Of a DNA stretch of 64,000 nt, positions 17,642 through 24,835 are shown piece by piece. A program made the position numbers and the translations under genes. The stretch is from the NCBI GenBank assembly GCA_018368455.1, contig JAGZEG010000001.1:1-64000 (forward strand). Direction: 5' to 3'. Each line of letters starts with the position of its first letter. The stretch's first letter is position 1. The notes beneath the pieces are model-generated. The model made no database searches. It saw only the letters and a list, made by a program, of their open reading frames with translations, and had not been told where the DNA came from. The stretch comes from Coriobacteriia bacterium. GTDB taxonomy: Bacteria; Actinomycetota; Coriobacteriia; Coriobacteriales; UMGS124.

Positions 17642-18580
17642 CTAGCCCCGCGCCGTCCCCTTTGCCTCCACGCCGAACACGTGCCTCAGCAGATAGCCCT
17701 CGCGTACGCCGAAGTCGTTGACCTCGAGCGTCGTGGCGCCGAACGACTCCATGACCGTCTGGACGACGAGCAGGCCCGGTATGCACGTGTGGGCACGCTC
17801 GGGCACGACCCGCAGGATATCGCGGGCCGCCTGGTGAGGGTCGTAAGCGACGCGTTCGAGTATCGTCTTGATTTCGTCAGCCGTGACGCCCGACTCGCCG
17901 GCGTGCCCGGGCAGCCAGACGTTGCGCAGCCGGCGCGCGCCGCGCACGCTGCCGCCGACGCCCGAGGCCGTGTCGCACGAGAAGCCGCGGAACTCCTTGA
18001 CGCCGGCGAGGTCCGTGCGGATGAGCTCGCGGACGCGGTCGGCCTCGGCGGGCGTGGGCAGCAGGTCGTGCACGCAGGCGTTGAACAGCGAGAGCGAGCC
18101 GTGCGGGAAGCTGGCTGCCTGGAGGATGCGGCCCTTCTGGAACGTGCTGACCTCGACGGAGCCGCCGCCGACGTCGATCTGCACGCCGGTCGTGAGGCGG
18201 CTCTTGTACATGGCGCCGACGTAGCCAAGCTCCGCCTCCTCGCGCCCCGAGATGAGGTCGATGTGCAGGTCGCACGCCTTCTCGACGCGCGCGATGACGT
18301 CACGCGCGTTCTTGGCGTTGCGCACGCCCGCCGTCGCGAACGCGTAGGGGCCGTTGAGGTCCTTGAAGCGTGACGTACAGGCGAGATACTCCTGGATGAC
18401 CTCCATGAGGCAGCGCTCGCCGGCCTGCGACATGAGGCCCGTCTTCTTGTCGATGTAGCTGACGAGGCCGGCCATGTTCTTGAGCTTGAAGAACGTCGAG
18501 AATGTGCGCTTCTCCTCGTCTACGTCGTAGATGGTGAGACGGATGGTGTTCGAGCCGATGTCGATGACTCCGTAGAGCAT
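17642..18580 (-). CDS. ppx: Exopolyphosphatase / GppA family phosphatase
   Basis: Predicted 312-residue protein of the sugar-kinase/actin ATPase fold family Ppx/GppA. The phosphate-binding motifs VIDIGSNTIRL and IDVGGGSVEVS and the acidic EEAELGYVGA segment identify it. It is the short, two-domain form without the C-terminal HD domain of enterobacterial Ppx. Activity on polyphosphate is likely given its position before ppk1, but pppGpp hydrolysis is a family alternative. AAAGGGAG precedes the ATG. It is the promoter-proximal gene of the minus-strand cluster. Confidence 0.9.
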   Translation of the reverse strand: MLYGVIDIGSNTIRLTIYDVDEEKRTFSTFFKLKNMAGLVSYIDKKTGLMSQAGERCLMEVIQEYLACTSRFKDLNGPYAFATAGVRNAKNARDVIARVEKACDLHIDLISGREEAELGYVGAMYKSRLTTGVQIDVGGGSVEVSTFQKGRILQAASFPHGSLSLFNACVHDLLPTPAEADRVRELIRTDLAGVKEFRGFSCDTASGVGGSVRGARRLRNVWLPGHAGESGVTADEIKTILERVAYDPHQAARDILRVVPERAHTCIPGLLVVQTVMESFGATTLEVNDFGVREGYLLRHVFGVEAKGTARG

Positions 18581-19048
18581 GGGTGCTCCCTTTCGGGTTT
18601 TGGTCGTGGGGCCCAGGGCCGCGCGCCTCTGTGTCGGCGTGACGTTCCTCTCCCATCATAGACGTGCATACCCCCGGAGACGCCCTTGATGACACATCCG
18701 GCCAAAATCGCGGGCGAGGGATGCGCGGGCGGCGCGTCCCAGCAGGGGGCACCCCTCTGGCGGCTGTGGTCCATTTTAGACGAGACGTGCTTAAAACCCC
18801 AGTTCAGAGGCGTACACCCGAAAGGTGTGGAGCCGCGCGACGCAGTGACACCCGCTCCGTGGGGAGCGCGGCGGCGCCCGCCCGGCCTAGAGTTCGAGTC
18901 AGTCGCAGCGAGCGGCTGAGCGACTGAAGGGACGTGCCCGTGCACACACGTCCCGCTCGCTCATATCTTCTGCTCGCAGCGCGGCAGGGGCACATCGACG
19001 CCTCGTGCCAACGACCGCTCGCATATACACTGAGAAAGGAACACGACC
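18581..19048 (+). promoter_or_regulatory. Divergent intergenic region with promoter dyad and tandem hairpins
   Basis: This 468-base gap holds the leader of the reductase gene at 19049. A dyad CGCTCCGTGGGGAGCG lies at 18853-18868 and a -10-like CCTAGAGT starts at 18886. Two consecutive perfect hairpins lie just behind it: AGTCGC (18901-18906) / GCGACT (18920-18925), and GGGACGTG (18929-18936) / CACGTCCC (18947-18954). A third, 5-bp repeat GGCAC/GTGCC lies near 18988-19010. No credible open reading frame was seen in the gap. The promoter assignment is inferred from the shared element at 29059-29102. Confidence 0.45.
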
Positions 19049-20623
19049 ATGCAGTCCACCTCCACCATGTCCCGCCGCACGTTCGCCGCGACCGCTGCCC
19101 TCGCCGCCGCCGGCGTCAGCGCCTCCGTCATGAGCAGCAAGGCGTTCGCGGACGCTGCCTCGACCGTCATCCCCGAGAACTGGGACTACGAGGCCGACAT
19201 CGTCGCCATCGGCGCGGGCGGCGCCGGCCTGGCGGGCGGCGTCGAGGCGCGCGCCCTGGGCCTGAGCTACATCATCGTCGAGTCCACGGGCATCGTGGGC
19301 GGCAACTCCGCCCTGTGCAACGGCGGTATGGCCCTGCCCGGCTCGCCGCTGCAGGCCGAGCTCGGCATCGAGGACTCGCCCGACCAGATGTTCGAGGACC
19401 TGTGCGCGTGGTTTGGCACGGACTACGACGAGGGCTACGTCCGCATGCTGTGCGACCTCAACGGCGGCGACCTCTACGACTGGCTGACGGGCCTGGGCAT
19501 CGAGTTCGACAAGAGCGGCCTGCTCCAGTCCAACGGCCACAGCCGTCCCCGCGAGCACCACGTCGGCCCGTACGAGGTCATCCGCGTGCTCGACGAGAAG
19601 GCCCAGGCCGATGGTGTCGAGATTCACTTCGAGACGACGGCCACCCGCATCATCCGCAACCCCGAGACCGGCCGCGTCCTGGGCATCAAGGCCGTGGACG
19701 CCGACGGCAACGAGCTGTACTACAAGGCGAAGAAGGCCCTGCTGCTGTGCTCGGGCGGCTACGGCCGCAACACTGAGATGCTCGCCGAGTGGAACTTCGG
19801 CCCGGCGGCCCGCGAGATGACGGACTTCAACGGCTCCGTCGGCCAGATGGGCCAGGGTCTCATCATGGCCATGGCCATTGGCGCGCAGCCCCGCCACCTG
19901 TCGTACTGCGGCATGCTGACCGTGCTGAACCCCGACGGCGGCCACGCGGCCGAGTGCGCTATGTACCACCAGGGCGCCATCCTCGTGAACCTGCAGGGCC
20001 AGCGCTTTGTCAACGAGGCTCAGGGCTACACGAACGTGTGGAGCGAGCTGCTCCAGCAGCCCGAGAACATGTGCTTCCAGGTGTGGGACGACGCCATCGC
20101 CGCGCCGTGCGAGGAGAACGAAAGCGGCTACTACTCCATGGCCAAGATCCGCGAGAGCGGCTACCTGCTCGAGGCCGACACGCTCGACGAGCTGGCCGAC
20201 CTCATGGGCTTTGACGCCGAGGCCAAGGAGGCGTTCCTCGCGTCCGTCGAGAAGTACAACGCCGACATCGACGCCGAGGGCAAGGACACGCTCTTCAACC
20301 GCGAGCACATCTCCGGCACCGGTGCCGCGCCCGTGAAGATCGAGACGGCCCCGTTCTACGGCTTCAAGACGACGAGCATCGTGAGCTCGACGTACGGCGG
20401 CCTCAAGCGCTGGAGCGGCGACATGCTGCAGGCAGAGGACGTCTTCGGCGACGTCATCGAGGGCCTGTACCTCGCTGGCAACATCTCTGACTTCTGCAAC
20501 ATGGGCATCGTGCCCGGCACGCGCCGCCCGATCAACGCGAGCGGCTGCAGCTTCGGCGGCGCGCTCTCCTTCGGCCGCAAGTGCGTCCAGGAGATGGCCA
20601 AGCTCGAGGACTGGGACGCGTAG
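19049..20623 (+). CDS. Tat-exported FAD-dependent fumarate reductase/dehydrogenase-like flavoprotein (paralog 1)
   Basis: Predicted 524-residue flavoprotein of the fumarate reductase/3-oxosteroid dehydrogenase FAD superfamily. A twin-arginine signal is visible (MSRRTF, Arg 9-10, hydrophobic stretch, AFADA cleavage region). The FAD motif IGAGGAGLAGG sits at about residues 54-64. GGNSALCNGG, the substrate-cap region and the C-terminal GTRRPINASG plus LSFGR flavin contact follow. There is no fused heme c or FMN domain, so electrons must come from a separate partner. The substrate is unknown. It shares long stretches with the reductases at 30123 and 33180. AAAGGA lies nine bases before the ATG, and a terminator follows the gene. 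Confidence 0.88.
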   Translation: MQSTSTMSRRTFAATAALAAAGVSASVMSSKAFADAASTVIPENWDYEADIVAIGAGGAGLAGGVEARALGLSYIIVESTGIVGGNSALCNGGMALPGSPLQAELGIEDSPDQMFEDLCAWFGTDYDEGYVRMLCDLNGGDLYDWLTGLGIEFDKSGLLQSNGHSRPREHHVGPYEVIRVLDEKAQADGVEIHFETTATRIIRNPETGRVLGIKAVDADGNELYYKAKKALLLCSGGYGRNTEMLAEWNFGPAAREMTDFNGSVGQMGQGLIMAMAIGAQPRHLSYCGMLTVLNPDGGHAAECAMYHQGAILVNLQGQRFVNEAQGYTNVWSELLQQPENMCFQVWDDAIAAPCEENESGYYSMAKIRESGYLLEADTLDELADLMGFDAEAKEAFLASVEKYNADIDAEGKDTLFNREHISGTGAAPVKIETAPFYGFKTTSIVSSTYGGLKRWSGDMLQAEDVFGDVIEGLYLAGNISDFCNMGIVPGTRRPINASGCSFGGALSFGRKCVQEMAKLEDWDA

Positions 20624-20673
20624 GCTCTCGTCTATCATAGGGTCCGCAGTAGCTACGAGACGGACTGAGGTTA

Positions 20674-20718
20674 GGGGCACCCCGGTTGCGCTATGCGGCC
20701 GGGGTGCCCCCTTCGTTA
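20674..20718 (+). terminator. Terminator after reductase paralog 1
   Basis: A 12-bp perfect stem GGGGCACCCCGG / CCGGGGTGCCCC is followed by a short mixed T-rich tract (CCTTCGTTATT). The stem is strong but the T run is weak. Confidence 0.6.
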
Positions 20719-20741
20719 TTGGGACGCTGGAGGTGTTCGCC

Positions 20742-21134
20742 GTGGACGCGATATGGGACGAGATGTGCGCCGCTGCGCTGGCGGTGCAGGGCGACCGGGA
20801 GATTTCGGAGCAGATGAGCGCCGGGTGTGTCGCTGCGGCTGTCGAGATGGGCTCGGGGCGCATCTATACCGGTGTCTGCGTCGACACGGCGTGCTCGCTG
20901 GGCGCCTGTGCCGAGCGGGTGGCCCTGTTCAGCGCCATCACGAACGGGGAGAGCACCATCCACCGCGTCGTCGCGCTCGGGTCGCAGGGCGAGGCGCTCG
21001 CCCCCTGCGGCGCCTGCCGCGAGTTCATGGCGCAGATGATGCCGGGCTGCTCCGGCGACGTCGAGGTCCTCATGGACCGGGAGGCCGGCACAGTCGCCAC
21101 GCTGCGCGACCTCACGCCGCAGTGGTGGGTGTAG
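20742..21134 (+). CDS. Cytidine/blasticidin-S deaminase family protein
   Basis: Predicted 130-residue zinc deaminase of the small, tetrameric cytidine deaminase fold. The catalytic CAERVAL motif (zinc Cys and the Glu proton shuttle) and the second zinc motif PCGACREF are present. The beginning lacks the longer N-terminal part typical of canonical Cdd, so it resembles the short blasticidin-S-deaminase-like class. GTG 20742 is chosen because GGAGG at 20729-20733 lies eight bases before it. A GTG at 20733 overlaps that site. The substrate is a cytosine nucleoside or analogue, not resolved further. It converges with the LuxR-type gene. Confidence 0.8.
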   Translation: MDAIWDEMCAAALAVQGDREISEQMSAGCVAAAVEMGSGRIYTGVCVDTACSLGACAERVALFSAITNGESTIHRVVALGSQGEALAPCGACREFMAQMMPGCSGDVEVLMDREAGTVATLRDLTPQWWV

Positions 21135-21169
21135 CCTCTCGCGTTCTAGCTGCGAGATGCGCGCTGCCC

Positions 21170-22666
21170 CTACTCGATGCCCACAAGCGTCATGAGCTCC
21201 TGGCGGCTGTGGATGTCGAGCTTGGCGTAGAGCGTCTTCGCGTAGCCGCGCACCGTGTTCTCTGACAGCGCCATCTGCTCGGCGATGTAGCGCTTCGAGC
21301 GCCCGCGGCAGATGAGCTTCATTGTGTCCAGCTCGCGCTCGCTCAGGGCGTACGCGCGCCCCGCGGCCTCGCAGCGCGCGTCTATCTCGTCGGGCGCTTG
21401 CGACGGCACGAGCTCGGGGCTGCCGTCGGCGAACAGGCGCACGTCGTCGGCCTGGCCGGCGCCCGAGGCGAGCACCGTGCACAGCACGAGTACGCACACG
21501 ACGTCGAGCACAAGCACGCTGGGGCTCACCTCGACGCCACCCAGCAACGTCCTGAGGGCGAGCCCGGCGCCGAGTGCTAGCGTGTACGTGCCCATGCCTA
21601 GCGAGAAGATCACGACGGGGTGGCGCTGCGAGCGTCGGGCCAGCGCCGCAAGCGCGAGGAAGATGAGCACGACCATGACGTAGCGCGCGAGGTCGAACAC
21701 GACGAACGGCACCGCAGCGATGCCTTCGAGGTTGACGGAGACGACCATGAGCAGCGTGAGCAGCCCGAGCGCCGCCTGGCACAGGCTGGCGACGCTGACG
21801 CGCTGCCACAGCCGCGAGACGGCGACGAGCGCCAGCAGGGGAACGGCGGTCTTGAGCGCGAAGTTAAGCGGCACGAACCACAGCGCGTTGTACACGCCGC
21901 CCGCCTCGCCGCGGAACATGCCCATCGCGACGCCGAATGCCGCGAGCTCGACGAGCAGCAGGCCGAGGCCGAGCCTGCCCTCTCCGGTCCCGAGTGCCCC
22001 GGGGGCCGAGGGCGACGTCTGCGCCGCGCCCGCGAGCTCCGTGGGGGTATCCGACGCCGCGAGCCTGCGGGCCACGCCCAGCGCCAGCGCGTAGAGCACC
22101 GGCAGGACGGCGGCGCATACGGAGGCCACCTCTATGGGCAGCATGTCGAGCGGCAGACGCACGAGCGGGACGACGGCGAACGAGAGCAGCAGGTAGCTGA
22201 CCGCGTCGCGCAGCGGGAGCAGGGAGCACAGCGCGAAGTATGCCGCGTAGCTTGCGACGAGGCACGCGGCGCCGACGATCTCGAACGCGAGCGAGAGCGC
22301 GGGCATGCCGAAGAGCTGGCCGGCGACGACGAGGGCGGGGGAGAGTGCCATGAGGACGGCGACTGCGCCTGCCAGGACGCGGGATATGCGCGCGTTGGGA
22401 CGCGATGCCTCACCCGAGGGGCTTTCGGGCGCGCGAGGGGCCCCGCCCGGGGACGGCCTGCGCCAGAGTACGAGCGCCAGCGCGGCGAGCGCCGCGCCCT
22501 CGGCGAGGTAGAACACGAGGTTGGGATCGCCCAGCGTGGCGGCGCCGTCCATGGCGCGCAGCATGACCCACAGCCATATCTGCGGTAGTGCCAGGCAGAG
22601 CAGGCAAATATGCGCTACCGACCCGAACAGTTCCCGCATGCGCCCGCCCGCGTCCGATGCCTCCAC
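21170..22666 (-). CDS. Polytopic membrane LuxR-family transcriptional regulator
   Basis: Predicted 498-residue protein with about twelve hydrophobic segments (residues about 15-400, broken by proline-rich linkers near 70-90 and 210-230), then a C-terminal LuxR/GerE helix-turn-helix (about 437-498). The motif order LSERELDTMKLI, ENTVRGYAKTLYAKL and DIHSRQEL is typical. This membrane-sensor plus LuxR output layout is common in Coriobacteriia near exported flavoprotein reductases. The signal sensed is unknown. The start is GTG 22666 with AAAGGGG five bases upstream. A hairpin at 22685-22707 lies in its own leader. A role in controlling the neighbouring reductase genes is an inference from location. 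Confidence 0.85.
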   Translation of the reverse strand: MEASDAGGRMRELFGSVAHICLLCLALPQIWLWVMLRAMDGAATLGDPNLVFYLAEGAALAALALVLWRRPSPGGAPRAPESPSGEASRPNARISRVLAGAVAVLMALSPALVVAGQLFGMPALSLAFEIVGAACLVASYAAYFALCSLLPLRDAVSYLLLSFAVVPLVRLPLDMLPIEVASVCAAVLPVLYALALGVARRLAASDTPTELAGAAQTSPSAPGALGTGEGRLGLGLLLVELAAFGVAMGMFRGEAGGVYNALWFVPLNFALKTAVPLLALVAVSRLWQRVSVASLCQAALGLLTLLMVVSVNLEGIAAVPFVVFDLARYVMVVLIFLALAALARRSQRHPVVIFSLGMGTYTLALGAGLALRTLLGGVEVSPSVLVLDVVCVLVLCTVLASGAGQADDVRLFADGSPELVPSQAPDEIDARCEAAGRAYALSERELDTMKLICRGRSKRYIAEQMALSENTVRGYAKTLYAKLDIHSRQELMTLVGIE

Positions 22667-22684
22667 GGCGTCCCCTTTCCTCTA

Positions 22685-22713
22685 CCGGGCGTGCCCGTGC
22701 GGCCCGGCTTTTT
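22685..22713 (+). terminator. Plus-strand terminator-like hairpin in the LuxR leader region
   Basis: CCGGGC (22685-22690) pairs with GCCCGG (22702-22707), followed by CTTTTT on the plus strand. Both flanking genes run on the minus strand, so this points the unexpected way. On the minus strand it is a hairpin in the LuxR leader. Confidence 0.45.
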
Positions 22714-22730
22714 CGCCTTCCATAATACGA

Positions 22731-22772
22731 GGCCCGCCCCGCTTACGCACCATGTGAGATGCGGGCGGGGTG
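22731..22772 (+). terminator. Second plus-strand terminator-like hairpin
   Basis: GGCCCGCCCCGC at 22731-22742 pairs imperfectly with GCGGGGTGGGCC, followed by GTTTTT. On the minus strand it could also end the flavodoxin operon, but the T run is only clear on the plus strand. Confidence 0.5.
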
Positions 22773-22874
22773 GGCCGTTTTTGGAAGCGGGCGCTGCGGC
22801 GGTGTCACCGGAGCGGGTGCCTTGGGTGCGGTGCATTTCGCGTTTCGGGACGCCCCGTCGCGAAAGCCGCCCTT

Positions 22875-24074
22875 CTACAGGGCCTCGAGCGTCACGGTCG
22901 CGTCGCCGTGGCCGAACAGCTCGGCCGCTGTCGCCGCGTCCACGTGGCCGAGTCGCTGGAAATCGAACACCTCGCCGTTCTGCGCGTAGCGGATGACGAA
23001 GCTGTGGCGCGGCGGCCAGTACAGGATGTCGCCGACCTCGTAGCCCTGCGAGCGCACGTCGTCGACTGGCAGCTCGTCCTCGAAGCGGTAGCACATCTCG
23101 TTGTTGTACAGGTCGAGCATAGGGAGCTCGAGCGGCAGGCGTGCCATGAGGTCGCGCGTCGTGGCGTTGTCCTCCATGACGGCGTCGACGCTGCGGCCGT
23201 CTACCGTGATGCGCATGACGATGCCCTGGCTCTCGGATTCGCTCGACGACGCTCGTGCCCCGTCGCGGCCCGACGACGCGGCCCCTCCCGAGGCGAGGGC
23301 CTGTCGCGCCAGCTCCAGGGACTCCGCTGCCCAGGCACGCGCCTGCTCGGGGATGGCGGCGTCCGCCGTCCTCATGCGCAGCCCCGGCAGCACGGTCGCG
23401 TCGGGGCAGAGCTCGGCGATGTGCTGGGCGGCCTCTTCGACGCTGACGGCGAGGCTCGTGCAGAACGGCGCGATGACCGTGCCGGCCGTGTCCACCTCGT
23501 CGAGAAAGGAGCGGATGGCCATGGGCTCGGAGTACCACCAGATGGGAAAGCCGAGGAACAGCACGTCATAGCCCTGCGCGACGCTCTGGTCCGAGGCGAG
23601 GGCGGGGCGGACGTCGTCGGCCTGCTCGACCTCGGCAAGGGCGGACGCCTCCGTGTGGATGACGGGGTAGGCCTGCTGCGTCTGGATCTGGAACACGCCC
23701 GCGTCAAGCTCCTGGGCGATGGCGAGCGCTGCGGTCTGCGTGTTGTTCTCGAACGGCGTCGCGTGCGTCACGGCGTCCATGCCTTCGCTTACGGCGTCGG
23801 CCTGCGAGAAGTAGGCGACGAGCACGCGGGGCGCGTCCGGGGTCGAGCCGGCGGGGGCCTCCGTCGCGTCGGCGACGCGCAGCGCGGGATCGGGAGAGTC
23901 CCCGTTCAGGGCGCGCAGGCCCTGGTAGCAGCCAAGCGCAGCCATTCCCGCGGCACATGCCGAGCCTAGGCCGAGAAACGCGCGCCGAGACATGCCGCCG
24001 GAGCGTGCCGCCTCGCCGCTATCGGCAGCCAGCGGGGCCCTTCGGGGGCTCTTGGGCTCGTCGTGGGAAGCCAT
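22875..24074 (-). CDS. Tat-exported flavodoxin fused to a cyclophilin-like domain
   Basis: Predicted 399-residue exported protein. A twin-arginine signal lies at residues 28-50 (MSRRAFLGLGSA, Arg 30-31). A Flavodoxin_4-type domain spans about 80-265 (RVLVAYFSQ, then ENNTQTAA after an insertion, then LGFPIWWYSEPMAI). A Ser/Ala-rich linker leads to a cyclophilin-like domain at about 285-395 (RITVDGRSVDAV, LPMLDLYNNEMCYRF, DILYWPPRHSF). Flavodoxins carry one electron pair on FMN. Tat export of the folded holoprotein is expected. It is the last of three genes on the minus strand, after the membrane cytochrome-like gene. AAAGGA precedes ATG 24074, and an internal ATG 27 codons later is a weaker alternative start. 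Confidence 0.87.
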   Translation of the reverse strand: MASHDEPKSPRRAPLAADSGEAARSGGMSRRAFLGLGSACAAGMAALGCYQGLRALNGDSPDPALRVADATEAPAGSTPDAPRVLVAYFSQADAVSEGMDAVTHATPFENNTQTAALAIAQELDAGVFQIQTQQAYPVIHTEASALAEVEQADDVRPALASDQSVAQGYDVLFLGFPIWWYSEPMAIRSFLDEVDTAGTVIAPFCTSLAVSVEEAAQHIAELCPDATVLPGLRMRTADAAIPEQARAWAAESLELARQALASGGAASSGRDGARASSSESESQGIVMRITVDGRSVDAVMEDNATTRDLMARLPLELPMLDLYNNEMCYRFEDELPVDDVRSQGYEVGDILYWPPRHSFVIRYAQNGEVFDFQRLGHVDAATAAELFGHGDATVTLEAL

Positions 24075-24118
24075 GGGCGTCCTTTCGTTTTGAGGGGAAG
24101 GGCTTTCAGGGAGGGGGC

Positions 24119-24835
24119 TTACGATGCCTGCCGCGCCACTCGCGACCCGCGCAGGCGTTGCAGCCCGAGTTGCGCGAGGTGGGCGGCCGCGCACGTGCCG
24201 GCGACGGCGCCGAGCGTCTTTGCGTGGTTCGAGGCGTCGCTTCCGACGGAGCCGAAGCCAAACGACGCGGCGCCGTCGAACGTCACGAGGTTTTCGAGCA
24301 GGCCCCCGCTCACGAGGCACCAGGCGCCCAGGCCACACAGGGCGAGCGCCGCAGCGAGCCACAACGTCCGGGCGGGGCCGGCCCCGGGCAGGCGCGCCCA
24401 CAACCGCCGCAGCATGACGTGGGCGTGCAGCCCCACATGGAAGGCCATGAGCAGCACGCACCAGGCGCTCGCCGCCATGTGGATCGTGCGGGCGTACCAG
24501 GGCATGGCGAGCGGCCAGCCGGGCAGCACGTAGCCCGCCATGAGGACGGAGCTCAGGGAGAGGGCGACGAGGCACGCGGCCAGCCCGAGGTCGACGGCCG
24601 TGTTCAACGTGCGGGCGATGCCGTAGCGACCGCGGCGCAGCGACGCAAACCAGCGCGCGTTGAGGGCCAGGTGGGCGACGAACAGGGCGAGCAGGCCCAC
24701 GCCGTACGCGGCGTGGGGGAGCAGCCCCGAGCCTGCGCGATAGCCCATGAGGTAGAGCAGCACGACGAGCATCGTGACGTCGACGCAGCCCTTGACGACG
24801 GCAGTCGCGCGCCGGGCCGCCTGCGTGCCTGCCAT
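24119..24835 (-). CDS. DUF4405-type membrane protein, putative b-type cytochrome
   Basis: Predicted 238-residue membrane protein with five or six hydrophobic segments. His 41 and 55 lie in the second helix (HAAYGVGLLALFVAHLALN), and His 119, 133, 137 and 139 lie in or near the fourth (IHMAASAWCVLLMAFHVGL). Paired intramembrane histidines and the overall layout match DUF4405 proteins, which resemble cytochrome b561 and may bind heme b. Its ATG overlaps the stop codon of the SUMF1-flavodoxin gene (TAATG), so translation is probably coupled. A role in passing quinol electrons to the exported flavodoxins on either side is an inference. No catalytic domain is present. Confidence 0.72.
   Translation of the reverse strand: MAGTQAARRATAVVKGCVDVTMLVVLLYLMGYRAGSGLLPHAAYGVGLLALFVAHLALNARWFASLRRGRYGIARTLNTAVDLGLAACLVALSLSSVLMAGYVLPGWPLAMPWYARTIHMAASAWCVLLMAFHVGLHAHVMLRRLWARLPGAGPARTLWLAAALALCGLGAWCLVSGGLLENLVTFDGAASFGFGSVGSDASNHAKTLGAVAGTCAAAHLAQLGLQRLRGSRVARQAS

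Noticed and set aside
19049..20623. Naming the exported flavoproteins as fumarate reductase
   Set aside because: The FAD fold and contacts support the superfamily only. Substrate-defining residues cannot be assigned without alignment, so substrates are left open.
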